Positions 1-7,800 of a stretch of 15,105 nt of DNA are shown one piece after another; the stretch's first letter is position 1, and each line of letters begins with the position of its first letter. This stretch comes from Flavobacteriaceae bacterium UBA7433 (GTDB lineage: Bacteria > Bacteroidota > Bacteroidia > Flavobacteriales > Flavobacteriaceae): assembly GCA_002477565.1 (NCBI GenBank), contig DLQL01000035.1:1-15105 (forward strand), read 5' to 3'. The notes under the pieces are model-generated. The model did not search any database, had not been told where the DNA came from, and saw only the letters and a program-made list of their open reading frames with translations. Both the position numbers and the translations under genes were made by a program.

Positions 1-505
1 CGTAGTTTTTCAAGAGATCTTGAGATGCCAAGTCCATCTGTGACAGTCCTTTGGTTCGCTGGTTCATTCCCCATAAAATTTGGGAGATGCCTTCGGTGGT
101 TCGGTAGTTGTACAGCCAGTTTTGTTCAGTCATATAGGGCAATAAATGCTTTGTTTTTTTAGGGAGTATGGGTTGTTGTGTTTGTAGGAGTTTGTAAGTG
201 TTTTGGCAAAAATCTTCCAGGGGAACATTTGAATACAGGCTCCAGTTCTTAGCGAGAAAATGATCGTATAAGATGTCGATAATTACGGCTTTGTAGTGGC
301 CGTATTTATGCTGTAGTCTTCGTTTGCTGATTTTGACGATGGGGTGCGTGTCTGTAAAACAATCAATAGCGCGGTGGTGCAAAATGCCTTGTTGAATTTT
401 AGCGGGAAATTGATTGTGTTGTTTTCCTTTGACAGCGTCGGCAATAAAGTTGCCAATTTTCCCTTCAGGGCCTTCCGCCAAATACAAGTGAGCAAGAAAA
501 TTCAT
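1..505 (-). CDS. Acyl carrier protein phosphodiesterase-like protein (AcpH / DUF479 family), 3' end cut by window
   Basis: The frame is open from an ATG at 505 down to base 1 without a stop, giving 168 residues of an unfinished protein. It starts MNFLAHLYLAEGPEGK, which is the hallmark N-terminus of the AcpH (DUF479) family, and continues with an IADAVKGK segment, a GILHHRAIDCFTDTHP segment and an IIDILYDHFLAKNW segment. These His/Asp-rich stretches are the conserved metal-site region of the family. E. coli AcpH is about 190 residues, so roughly 25-30 residues are missing beyond the left edge. The E. coli enzyme removes the phosphopantetheine arm from acyl carrier protein; whether flavobacterial homologues do the same is inferred. 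The gene follows dnaN on the same strand, but a strong terminator lies only 18 bases before its start, so it probably has its own promoter or depends on read-through. No consensus promoter was seen. Confidence 0.85.
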   Translation of the reverse strand, partial: MNFLAHLYLAEGPEGKIGNFIADAVKGKQHNQFPAKIQQGILHHRAIDCFTDTHPIVKISKRRLQHKYGHYKAVIIDILYDHFLAKNWSLYSNVPLEDFCQNTYKLLQTQQPILPKKTKHLLPYMTEQNWLYNYRTTEGISQILWGMNQRTKGLSQMDLASQDLLKNY

Positions 506-523
506 GTCGTGAAAGTAAGAAAA

Positions 524-555
524 AAAACACTTTCGAAAAATTTTGAAAGTGTTTT
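524..555 (-). terminator. Rho-independent terminator after dnaN
   Basis: There is a perfect 11-bp inverted repeat (AAAACACTTTC, 10-base loop, GAAAGTGTTTT). Read on the minus strand it is followed by an uninterrupted run of T. It sits 34 bases past the dnaN stop codon, where the dnaN transcript would be expected to end, and 18 bases before the acpH-like start codon. Confidence 0.85.
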
Positions 556-589
556 GTTTGGAGTGTTTACAGCAGATTGGACTGCAAGA

Positions 590-1708
590 TCAACTGTTTA
601 GCATTACAGGCATGACAAGCATGGTGATTTGTTCTCCTTCTTCGTTTCCGTCAACTGGGGTTAGGATTCCAGCTCGGTTGGGGAGTGACATTTCAATCAG
701 AACTTCTTCTGAGTTGAGGTTGCTCAACATTTCGGTTAAGAAGCGCGAGTTAAAACCAATTTGCATGTCGTCTCCTTGGTAGTCACAATTCAATCGTTCG
801 TCGGCTTTGTTTGAGTAATCAATGTCTTCAGCAGAAATATTCAATTCAGTGCCCGCCATTTTCAAACGTATTTGGTGAGTCGTTTTACTTGAAAATATAG
901 AAACTCGTTTGGTAGAGTTCAAGAAAGAAGCCCTGTCAACGGTCAGTTTGTTGGGGTTTTCTTTTGGGATGACAGCATCGTAATTCGGGTATTTCCCGTC
1001 AATCAAGCGGCAAGTCAAAACAATATTGTCAAATAAGAACCTGGCATTGGTGTCGTTGTATTCAATACTTACGTCTAGGGATGCTTCGCTCAAAACACCT
1101 CTCAAAAGATTCAGTGGTTTTTTAGGCATGATGAACTCAGCTGCTTCGTTGGCTGTGATGTCTGTACGCGTGTATTTCACCAATTTATGCGCATCAGTTG
1201 CGACAAAAGTCAAATTGTCTGTGCTGAATTGAAAAAAGACCCCACTCATGACGGGTCTTAAATCGTCGTTTCCTGTTGCAAAAATTGTTTTGGAGATGGC
1301 ATTTCCCAATATGGCTGCGGGAATGGTGGTTGTTTTAGGGGCTTCAAGAGAGATGGTCTTAGGGAATTCATCTCCGTTGAAATAAGCCATGTCGTATTTT
1401 CCTTGGTCGGAGCTGATTTCAACAGTGTTGTTGTCTTCTGTCTTAAATGTCAAGGGCTGGTTTGGAAAAGTTTTCAAAGTATCCAAAAGCAATCTAGCAG
1501 AAATTGCGATGGATCCAGAAGATTCAGATTCAACTTCAAGTGTGCTACTGATAGTTGTTTCTAAGTCAGAAGCGGATATTTTGAGTTCATTTTGCTTCAA
1601 TTCAAACAAAAAATTGTCTAAGATTGGCAAGGTGTTGTTGTTGTTTATCACCCCTCCTAAAAGTTGTAACTGTCTTAATAGCTGAGAACTGGATGTTATA
1701 AATTTCAT
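590..1708 (-). CDS. dnaN: DNA polymerase III beta subunit (sliding clamp)
   Basis: This 372-residue protein has the usual length and layout of bacterial beta clamps: three similar domains of about 120 residues each that dimerise into a ring around DNA and tether the replicative polymerase. Visible family features are the N-terminus MKFITSSSQLLRQLQLLGGV, a TLPILDNFLFEL segment at the start of the first domain, a FATGNDDLRPVMSGVFF segment in the second domain, a DGKYPNYDAVIP segment, and a C-terminal MLVMPVML segment that corresponds to the conserved MPMRL end that helps form the peptide-binding pocket. The start is well placed: a good Bacteroidota promoter lies about 100 bases upstream. It is a single-gene unit, with its own promoter upstream and a strong terminator downstream. 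dnaA and recF are not nearby, which is common in Bacteroidota. Confidence 0.97.
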   Translation of the reverse strand: MKFITSSSQLLRQLQLLGGVINNNNTLPILDNFLFELKQNELKISASDLETTISSTLEVESESSGSIAISARLLLDTLKTFPNQPLTFKTEDNNTVEISSDQGKYDMAYFNGDEFPKTISLEAPKTTTIPAAILGNAISKTIFATGNDDLRPVMSGVFFQFSTDNLTFVATDAHKLVKYTRTDITANEAAEFIMPKKPLNLLRGVLSEASLDVSIEYNDTNARFLFDNIVLTCRLIDGKYPNYDAVIPKENPNKLTVDRASFLNSTKRVSIFSSKTTHQIRLKMAGTELNISAEDIDYSNKADERLNCDYQGDDMQIGFNSRFLTEMLSNLNSEEVLIEMSLPNRAGILTPVDGNEEGEQITMLVMPVMLNS

Positions 1709-1804
1709 CGGTTATTTTTTAGTGTGCTAGTTTCGCACTTTTTAGCATGGTTGAATGAATAAGGTTGCGTCCACGAACTGAAATTTCGAATTCAACAACA
1801 CACA

Positions 1805-1835
1805 CAAATATATTACAAAAGCAGGTTCGTACAAA
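1805..1835 (-). promoter_or_regulatory. Bacteroidota-type promoter for dnaN
   Basis: On the minus strand TTTG (1835-1832) is followed after exactly 19 bases by TATATTTG (1812-1805), a full match to the Bacteroidetes sigma-A pattern TTTG-N19-TAnnTTTG. The predicted transcript start is near 1798, leaving a leader of about 90 bases before dnaN. That leader contains a small hairpin (arms 1724-1727 and 1735-1738). Confidence 0.75.
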
Positions 1836-1838
1836 GAA

Positions 1839-1875
1839 ATGTTTTTAACAATTCTACCTGTATTGTTAAAAACAT
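1839..1875 (-). terminator. 14-bp inverted repeat between phoH and dnaN; probable phoH terminator
   Basis: A perfect 14-bp inverted repeat (arms 1839-1852 and 1862-1875, 9-base loop) lies 36 bases past the phoH stop. On the minus strand it is followed by TTTCTTTG, a weak T-rich tail, so termination is the simplest role. It also abuts the dnaN promoter, with its edge only 3 bases from the TTTG element, so a regulatory role is possible. The stem is almost all A-T. Confidence 0.5.
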
Positions 1876-1910
1876 CCACTTGATAATAAAGGGCAAAAAA
1901 GGACTATTAA

Positions 1911-3242
1911 TCAAAGGTGTTCATTTGCCAAATTGGCCAATGCTGAGCGTTCCCCTTTTTCCAATTTGACATGTGCAAACAAAGGCTGTCCTTTCAATTT
2001 GTCGATCAGGTAAGAGAGTCCATTGCTTTGTTCATCCATATAAGGAGTGTCGATTTGATGGATGTCTCCAGTAAATATTATTTTGGTGCCTTCACCGGCA
2101 CGAGTGATGACAGTTTTGATTTCATGAGGTGTTAGATTTTGAGCTTCGTCAATGATAAAAATACTGTTTGTCAAACTCCTTCCTCTTATAAATGCAAGTG
2201 CTGTGAGGGAGAGAAATCCACTTGTCTCCATCTCTTCAATATTTTTTCTTTTGCGTTCGTTTTCACGAAATTGTGATTTGATAAACTTTAAGTTGTCCCA
2301 GAGTGGTTGCATGTAGGGCGATATCTTTTCTTCGGCACCTCCCGGTAAAAAACCGATGTCTCTATTGTTGAGGGGAACGATGGGCCGTGCAAGAACAATC
2401 TGATCGTAGTTGTTTTTCTGCTCCAAAGCGGCTGCGAGTGCCAACAGTGTTTTTCCAGTTCCGGCAACTCCTTGAAGGGCAATCAGTTTGATCTCAGGAT
2501 TGAGCAATGCGTCCAAGGCAAATGTTTGTTCCACATTCTTAGGTTTTATGCCATAGGCATAGCTTTTTTCAATGCGTTCGATGGAATCGTTTGAACTGTT
2601 GTACCGAGCCAAGATAGAGCCAGAGGTCTTGTTTAGGACGTAATAAGCATTGGCAGATTTTTCTTTTTTTAAAATTCCATTTTCCGGAATGGTGTTGAGG
2701 TTGTAGAGTTCTTTGATCAATTCTGGATCCAAGTTGTCGAGGTCGACAGCACCTTCAGAAATCGAACGGATGTTTTGAACCTTTCCAGTCAAGTAGTCTT
2801 CAGAAGACAAGCCGATCGCCTTTGATTTGATGCGCAAGTTGATGTCTTTGGTAACCAAAACAACATGTGTTTCTTTCTGGTGTTGTTGAAGAGAAAGTGC
2901 AACATTGATGATTTTATGGTCGTTTTTGTTTTTTCCATAGACAAGTTCTGCATCGAGATTTAGGGCTTCTGTTGCCATGGCAATCTTGAGGTGTCCTCTG
3001 TTTTTCCCTAATGGAATCCATGTGTCAAGGCCTCCTTTTTCTGAGAGTTTGTCAAGCAAACGGATGATGGTTCTCGCTTCGAAATTTTTGGTTTCATTTC
3101 CGAGTTTAAAATTGTCAAGTTCTTCCAAAACAGTAATGGGGATGACTACATTGTTTTCTTGAAAATTAGTGAGGGCATTGTGGTCAAATAAAAGTACAGA
3201 GGTATCCAGTACAAATATCTTTGAAGTAGGTTTGGGGTTCAT
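1911..3242 (-). CDS. PIN domain-containing PhoH-family ATPase (PhoH2/YlaK-like)
   Basis: The protein is 443 residues and has two parts. Residues 8-150 form a PIN-type nuclease domain, with the acidic residues expected of the metal site: D13 in VLDTSVLL, E40/E41, D108 and D133. Residues 235-443 form a PhoH P-loop ATPase domain, with Walker A GVAGTGKT at 258-265 and Walker B IFIIDEAQ with D365 and E366. This is the architecture of PhoH2 proteins, which in other bacteria have RNase and ATP-driven RNA-unwinding activity; the cellular role here is unknown. The frame extends upstream to 3296, but the ATG at 3242 is preferred because the family begins just before the FVLDTSVLL strand and the extra 18 residues look unlike it. 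No consensus promoter is visible. The gene stands alone between the hairpin cluster at 3391-3447 and dnaN. Confidence 0.93.
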   Translation of the reverse strand: MNPKPTSKIFVLDTSVLLFDHNALTNFQENNVVIPITVLEELDNFKLGNETKNFEARTIIRLLDKLSEKGGLDTWIPLGKNRGHLKIAMATEALNLDAELVYGKNKNDHKIINVALSLQQHQKETHVVLVTKDINLRIKSKAIGLSSEDYLTGKVQNIRSISEGAVDLDNLDPELIKELYNLNTIPENGILKKEKSANAYYVLNKTSGSILARYNSSNDSIERIEKSYAYGIKPKNVEQTFALDALLNPEIKLIALQGVAGTGKTLLALAAALEQKNNYDQIVLARPIVPLNNRDIGFLPGGAEEKISPYMQPLWDNLKFIKSQFRENERKRKNIEEMETSGFLSLTALAFIRGRSLTNSIFIIDEAQNLTPHEIKTVITRAGEGTKIIFTGDIHQIDTPYMDEQSNGLSYLIDKLKGQPLFAHVKLEKGERSALANLANEHL

Positions 3243-3353
3243 ATCTGCGCGAATTTTTATTTTAAAGATAACAAGTTTCACGAATAGAAAATACAAATAG
3301 GATGTGAAAGTTATGAGAAAATGTTGTTGATAAAAAAGAAAGGGTTTTTTTGA

Positions 3354-3467
3354 TTACAAATCACGCATATTGTGCTGCTGTATAAAATCAAAAGGCACTC
3401 CTAAGAGTGCCTTTATCATTCGTACTAAATACTTACCCCAAGTATTTTTCGACCCAACAATTAACAT
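3354..3467 (-). CDS. Possible 37-residue small protein (uncertain)
   Basis: An ATG at 3467 opens a 37-codon frame ending in TAA at 3354. An in-frame stop lies just upstream, fixing the largest possible start. The peptide has a short basic N-terminal part with a TWGKYL segment, then a plausible amphipathic helix (YLVRMIKALLGV), then PFDFIQQHNMRDL. I do not recognise a family. Against it, the strong hairpin 3391-3414, which looks like a terminator, lies inside the frame, and no ribosome-binding or promoter signal is evident. It lies on the same strand as the permease and phoH genes and ends 112 bases before the phoH start. Confidence 0.2.
   Translation of the reverse strand: MLIVGSKNTWGKYLVRMIKALLGVPFDFIQQHNMRDL
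3391..3414 (-). terminator. Strong GC-containing hairpin, probable terminator of the prc-permease unit
   Basis: The sequence holds a perfect 10-bp stem (AAAGGCACTC, loop CTAA, GAGTGCCTTT). On the minus strand it is followed by TGATTTTATA, a T-rich tail. It is the first strong terminator downstream of the permease stop codon, although about 190 bases away, which is longer than usual. Confidence 0.65.
3427..3447 (+). repeat. 8-bp inverted repeat with T tail
   Basis: The arms AAATACTT and AAGTATTT flank the loop ACCCC, with two more T residues following on the plus strand. It resembles a weak terminator but there is no plus-strand gene before it. A further 7-bp inverted repeat (ATTAACA, TT, TGTTAAT) lies at 3460-3475. 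Confidence 0.4.
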
Positions 3468-3606
3468 TTGTTAATGTCAACTGATAGTTCTACAAAGATG
3501 TAACAATATGGAGAAATAAAATAGGGGGTAAACACCTTTTTATTAAACAAATAAACGAAAACTTTAATTCATTTTTTAAAAACAGAAAAGATAAAATCCG
3601 TTGCTT

Positions 3607-4686
3607 TTATAAGTCTTTCACGTCCAAAGCGTCCCGAAGTGCATTGCCAGTCAAAACAAATGCCATGACAAGTGTTGAGATTGCCATTCCGGGGAGTACT
3701 GCCAAATAGGGTTTTCCAAGCAATAAGTAGCTGTAGTGGTCTTTTACGATTCCTCCCCATGACGGTATGGGAGGTTGTGCCCCAATTCCTAAAAAACTCA
3801 GACCGCTCTCTATCAGAATGGAAGCTGCAAAGTTGGCTGCAGATATCACAATAATTGGCGCTGCAATATTGGGAAGAATGTGTTTGAAAATAATTCTAAA
3901 ATCTGTGAATCCCAATGCTTTTGCTGCTTCAACATATTGATTAGTTTTGATGCTGAGTACCTGACCCCGAACTACTCTTGCAACTTCAACCCACATCGTC
4001 AGTCCGACGGAGATAAATACTTGCCAAACCCCTTTTCCCAGAGCCAAGGTAATGGCGATCACTAACAAAAGGGTGGGGATGGACCAAGTTACATTGATCA
4101 CCCACATACAAAAAGCATCAATTCTACCCCCGTAATAGCCTGCAATTGCACCGATACTCGTTCCAATGAGTAAAGAAATTAAAACTGCAATAAAACCTAT
4201 GGAAAAGGAAATTCGTGTGCCAATCAAGATCCTACTCAACAGGTCCCTTCCGAATTTGTCCGTTCCAAAATAATAGGTTTTGGTTTTTATATATGACGCT
4301 ACGGATTCTTCAAACAGTGTCAGAGGGAATTTGTGTTCAAGGTCAAATTCTTTTCTTTTCTTTACGATCAAATGCTCTCCAGTTATTCGATAGGAATCAA
4401 TTAAGATTTGAGTTGGTGGAAATTCATCCCCGTAGATCAATTTTGAAAACAAAGAAGTCTTTTTTTGTGAGGGAATTTCTAGGGTTTGGGCTGTAAATCC
4501 AGGACTTTTAGAGTGAATTTCAAGGTGCATTTGATTTGCGTTCTTTGAGTTGTCTGGGCTGATCAAATAACAACAGATCGCGACGCAGCCACAGAGAATT
4601 ATGTATAAAAACGAGAGCATTCCAGGAGTGTTATTAGAAAACCGCTGGACTGCTTTGGAAGTGAGAGTTTTGGAAGAAGTCCTCAT
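3607..4686 (-). CDS. ABC transporter permease, OppC/DppC type (peptide/nickel family)
   Basis: This 359-residue inner-membrane protein belongs to the BPD_transp_1 permeases of peptide-type importers. It has one N-terminal membrane segment (about 24-42), then a soluble loop of about 100 residues, then FGTDKFGRDLLSRILIGTRIS (140-160), the classical entry to the permease core, and five further membrane segments. The EAA loop that docks the ATPase is clear at 253-273 (E253-A-A, G259, P272). The long loop before the FGTDKFGRD motif is seen in Bacteroidota members; E. coli OppC/DppC are about 300 residues. No partner permease, ATPase or binding protein is present in the window, so the substrate cannot be stated. 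It begins 11 bases after the upstream protease gene and is probably co-transcribed with it. Confidence 0.93.
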   Translation of the reverse strand: MRTSSKTLTSKAVQRFSNNTPGMLSFLYIILCGCVAICCYLISPDNSKNANQMHLEIHSKSPGFTAQTLEIPSQKKTSLFSKLIYGDEFPPTQILIDSYRITGEHLIVKKRKEFDLEHKFPLTLFEESVASYIKTKTYYFGTDKFGRDLLSRILIGTRISFSIGFIAVLISLLIGTSIGAIAGYYGGRIDAFCMWVINVTWSIPTLLLVIAITLALGKGVWQVFISVGLTMWVEVARVVRGQVLSIKTNQYVEAAKALGFTDFRIIFKHILPNIAAPIIVISAANFAASILIESGLSFLGIGAQPPIPSWGGIVKDHYSYLLLGKPYLAVLPGMAISTLVMAFVLTGNALRDALDVKDL

Positions 4687-4697
4687 GGATGAAACGT

Positions 4698-6818
4698 TTA
4701 TTTCCGGGCAATATATCCAGAGTTTTGCCTTGTTTTAAGTTCGGAAAGCACTTGCAAAGACTCCTCTATATAAATGTCTTTTTGAAGACTCTGGTGCCAA
4801 GCTGCTCTTTTGGATGCCAAAACGGTGTCTGTTTGAATCAAGTCTATCTCTTTTTGTGGATTTTTGAACTCAATAGAAGAATGGAAGTCAAACACTTCGT
4901 TGAATGCTTCAATTTTCTTTTCGTGTTTGTTTTGTTCTTCTTCTGAAGTCTTGTAGTTCAGAGAAAAAGAATTGTTGTCTTTGCCATCTTTTAAAAATTT
5001 AGCATACGAATTGATCATCACAAACTTTTTGCTTTTGGCGATTCGTGAAGTACTTTTTCGAATTACTTCCTCTCGATTTTTGTAAAAATTCAAGGGACTG
5101 AAAGAAACCTTTTCTATTTTGTCCCATTTCAGGGGGTTGGACTGCTCTCGTTCTCCAATTTTCACATAACTGTATTTGCCAGGAGTCTTAATGTCTGGTC
5201 GGACTCCTTCCAATTGAGTAGAGCCCCCATTGATTCTGTAAAACTTTTGAATGGTCAATTTGATAGCACCCAAATCTTGAGGGTAATTGTAATATTTGTT
5301 CAAAGGAATCACGTTTTGAACGGTTCCTTTTCCATAGGTTTGATTGCTTCCGATGACCACCGCCCTTTTGTAATCTTGCATAGCAGCTGCGAGGATTTCA
5401 GAGGCAGAAGCCGAAAGTTCGTTGACCAAAATAACCAAAGGACCTTCCCATTGCACGTTTGGGTCTTCATCACTTTTTACTGAGGGGTCGTTGTCTCGAT
5501 ACTTCACCTGAACAATGGGCCCTTTTTCAATAAAAAGACCTCCGATTTCAATGGCAGTTTTCAAAGAGCCTCCTCCATTGTTTCTCAAGTCAATTAAAAT
5601 TCCTTCTATGTTTTCTTTTTTTAACTTTTCAATCTCAAGCGCCATGTCTTTTCCAGAGTCTCGAGATGTGACGTCGTTGAAATTGATGTAAAATTTAGGA
5701 AGGTTGATGACACCGTATTTTTTGCCGTTTTTCAGCGCGATGCATGATTTTACAAAAGTATCTTCCAGTTCCACTACATCGCGAATGATGCTTATTTTTC
5801 GAATTGTTTTGTCAACTTTTTTGACTGTCAAAATTACTTCAGTTCCTTTTTTTCCTTTGATCAATTTGATGGCGTCTTCCAAGCGCATTCCAACGATGTC
5901 TTTGCTTTCTTCGTCAGCTTGAGCTACTTTTAAGATGATGTCGCCCACTTCCAATTCACCTTGTTTCCAAGCAGGCCCACCTGAAATCAGCTCAACAATT
6001 TTGGTATAATCGTTCTTTTCTTGTAATCGTGCCCCGATTCCTTCAATGGTACCGGAAATATTGATGTCAAACTGCTCTTTTATTTTGGGTGCAAAATATG
6101 TGGTGTGGGGGTCAAATTCTTCCACAATGCAGTTGGTGTAAGTGGCAAACCAATCCGTATGGTCTAGTTTTTCAATACGCTTGCAAAGCTCGTCCAAGTA
6201 TTCCCTTGTCTTTCCGCGGGCCTCTTCTTCCAAGGTGACAAAAGGCTTTTTTACATAGGTGCTGTCCTCTTCTTTTTTGTCATTCTCTTGGATGGACAGA
6301 TTTTGAAGTTTGCTCAATGTATTCAGTTTCAATTGTTTTCTCCAATAGTCGAGCAGTTCTTTTTGGTTTTTCGCGAATTCCAACGTCTCGTAGTCCACAT
6401 CAATGGTTTCTTCTTTGTCAAAATCAAAAGGAAGCAGGAGTTGTTCTTTGTAGTAGCTTTTGGATTCTTGAAAACGCAGTTCAAATTTTTTCATGACCGC
6501 CTCGTAAAATTCGAAATCTTCTCTTTTCAATTGGTCGTCAATCTTAGTCTTGTAGGTAGAGAATTCTTGCAGGTCTCTTTGTGTAAAATACCTGCGCATC
6601 GGATCCATTTCATCGATGAAGTTTTTAAAGACCGCTTTGGAAAAAGCATCGTCTAGGGTCTTGGGTTCGTAATGTCCATTTTTTAGAATGTAACGCAAAA
6701 CACCGATAAGCACCTTGTCTTTTTGTGGGTCTGGATTGTTTTGTGTTGAAAATCCAAAGAGAAATCCACACATTACAAAAAGCAATACGAAAGTTTTATT
6801 TTTTTTAAAAAGGAACAT
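4698..6818 (-). CDS. prc: Carboxy-terminal (tail-specific) periplasmic protease, Prc/Tsp, family S41
   Basis: The protein is 706 residues from the chosen ATG and carries a signal peptide (KKNK, then a hydrophobic stretch 9-24). An N-terminal helical domain covers about 35-245, a PDZ domain about 252-340 and the S41 protease fold about 345-545, followed by a C-terminal domain to the end. The catalytic motif is obvious: SASASEILAAAMQDY followed by TYGKGTVQ. By alignment with E. coli Tsp (S430, D441, K455) the key residues are S471, D482 and K497. Such enzymes degrade or trim envelope proteins from a nonpolar C-terminus. The frame is open further upstream to an ATG at 6887, but only the start at 6818 gives a proper signal peptide. 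The gene heads a probable two-gene unit with the ABC permease and is divergent from surE. No consensus promoter was found for it. Confidence 0.95.
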   Translation of the reverse strand: MFLFKKNKTFVLLFVMCGFLFGFSTQNNPDPQKDKVLIGVLRYILKNGHYEPKTLDDAFSKAVFKNFIDEMDPMRRYFTQRDLQEFSTYKTKIDDQLKREDFEFYEAVMKKFELRFQESKSYYKEQLLLPFDFDKEETIDVDYETLEFAKNQKELLDYWRKQLKLNTLSKLQNLSIQENDKKEEDSTYVKKPFVTLEEEARGKTREYLDELCKRIEKLDHTDWFATYTNCIVEEFDPHTTYFAPKIKEQFDINISGTIEGIGARLQEKNDYTKIVELISGGPAWKQGELEVGDIILKVAQADEESKDIVGMRLEDAIKLIKGKKGTEVILTVKKVDKTIRKISIIRDVVELEDTFVKSCIALKNGKKYGVINLPKFYINFNDVTSRDSGKDMALEIEKLKKENIEGILIDLRNNGGGSLKTAIEIGGLFIEKGPIVQVKYRDNDPSVKSDEDPNVQWEGPLVILVNELSASASEILAAAMQDYKRAVVIGSNQTYGKGTVQNVIPLNKYYNYPQDLGAIKLTIQKFYRINGGSTQLEGVRPDIKTPGKYSYVKIGEREQSNPLKWDKIEKVSFSPLNFYKNREEVIRKSTSRIAKSKKFVMINSYAKFLKDGKDNNSFSLNYKTSEEEQNKHEKKIEAFNEVFDFHSSIEFKNPQKEIDLIQTDTVLASKRAAWHQSLQKDIYIEESLQVLSELKTRQNSGYIARK

Positions 6819-7003
6819 AAATTTTAATTCAGATAAAAAGGATTGGTGCAAAAAAAAAGGCTTTTCTACCACACTACTAAAATACATTCATTTTTTTTAA
6901 CGTGATTGTATATCTGCGGCTTTCTTACAAGAATAGCCAAAAAGACCTATTTATTTCTTTACAAAATGTTAATTGTTTCCGAAGGGAATCCTTAAAAATA
7001 TAG

Positions 7004-7011
7004 TAAGTTTG
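7004..7011 (+). promoter_or_regulatory. Possible -7 element of the surE promoter
   Basis: TAAGTTTG fits the Bacteroidota -7 pattern TAnnTTTG and ends 17 bases before the surE ATG. No TTTG or TTG is found at the expected 19-20 base spacing, so support is only partial. The rest of the 210-base divergent region (6819-7028) shows no clear operator or hairpin. Confidence 0.35.
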
Positions 7012-7028
7012 TTCGATAGATTTATCAA

Positions 7029-7799
7029 ATGAAAAAAAGGCCTTTAATTTTAGTGACCAATGATGATGGAATCACTGCTCCAGGGATTCGAAAATTGGTC
7101 CAAGTGATGCAAAGCCTCGGCGATGTTGTCGTGGTTGCACCTGACAGTCCACAAAGTGGAAAGGGACATGCCATCACTTTGGACGCCACCTTATATGTCA
7201 ACAGAGCGCATACTTACACAAATACAACTCCCGAATACGAATGTTCAGGGACTCCTGCAGATTGTGTCAAGTTGGCCATCAAAGAAGTACTCAAGCGCAA
7301 ACCCGATTTGTGTGTTTCTGGAATCAATCATGGATCCAATGCCTCCATCAATGTGATTTATTCGGGAACCATGAGTGCTGCAGTTGAAGCAGGGATCGAA
7401 GGCATTCCCTCCATTGGATTTTCTTTGTTGGACTACGATTGGGATGCCAATTTTGAAGGATTGGAACCCTATGTAAAATCCATTGCTTCGAACGTGTTGA
7501 AAAATGGTTTGCCAGATGGTGTTGTTTTGAATGTAAACTTTCCAAAACGTGGGAAAAACCCATACAAAGGCATCAAAATCGCACGGCAGGCACGGGCGAA
7601 CTGGAACGAGAAATTTGACAAACGCGTCAATCCGCAGGGCAAGCAATACTATTGGTTGACGGGTGATTTTGAAAATTTAGATGGGGGAGAAGACACCGAT
7701 GAGTTTGCTTTGGAAAACAACTATGTATCGGTTGTCCCTGTGCAATTTGATTTGACAGCCCATCATTTTATCCAAACATTAAATTCCTGGGAATTGTAA
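7029..7799 (+). CDS. surE: 5'/3'-nucleotidase SurE
   Basis: At 256 residues this is a normal-length SurE, a metal-dependent phosphatase that removes phosphate from nucleoside 5'- and 3'-monophosphates (and in some species polyphosphate). The family signature is complete: LVTNDDGITAPG at 9-19 with metal-binding D12 and D13, SPQSGKGHA with S43, and SGINHGSNA with N100, followed by YSGTMSAAVEAG. It is the first gene of a probable operon: the next gene starts 1 base after its stop codon. surE followed by a small membrane protein and lpxB is, to my knowledge, a common flavobacterial arrangement. It is divergent from prc. The ATG at 7029 is the only sensible start, since the NDDG strand begins within ten residues. 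Confidence 0.97.
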   Translation: MKKRPLILVTNDDGITAPGIRKLVQVMQSLGDVVVVAPDSPQSGKGHAITLDATLYVNRAHTYTNTTPEYECSGTPADCVKLAIKEVLKRKPDLCVSGINHGSNASINVIYSGTMSAAVEAGIEGIPSIGFSLLDYDWDANFEGLEPYVKSIASNVLKNGLPDGVVLNVNFPKRGKNPYKGIKIARQARANWNEKFDKRVNPQGKQYYWLTGDFENLDGGEDTDEFALENNYVSVVPVQFDLTAHHFIQTLNSWEL

Positions 7800-7800
7800 G

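Larger units (their letters stand above)
3243..3606. other. Intergenic region between permease and phoH genes, with hairpin cluster
   Basis: This 364-base gap holds three consecutive inverted repeats (3391-3414, 3427-3447, 3460-3475) and one 37-codon frame on the minus strand described separately. The rest is AT-rich with no recognisable gene. No tRNA-like or other known RNA fold was recognised. Confidence 0.5.

Noticed and set aside
283..495. 70-codon minus-strand frame near the left edge
   Set aside because: It is an alternate frame of the acpH-like gene, which is open across the whole region and has a recognisable family sequence.
1709..1910. Replication origin near dnaN
   Set aside because: No clustered DnaA boxes (TTATCCACA-like) were seen, and dnaA is not in the window.
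6850..6858. Run of nine A residues before prc as a phase-variation tract
   Set aside because: It lies upstream of the chosen start, outside the coding region, and there is no sign of alternate frames.
6819..6887. Upstream extension of prc
   Set aside because: It would place 23 extra residues before a good signal peptide; the ATG at 6818 gives a proper export signal.
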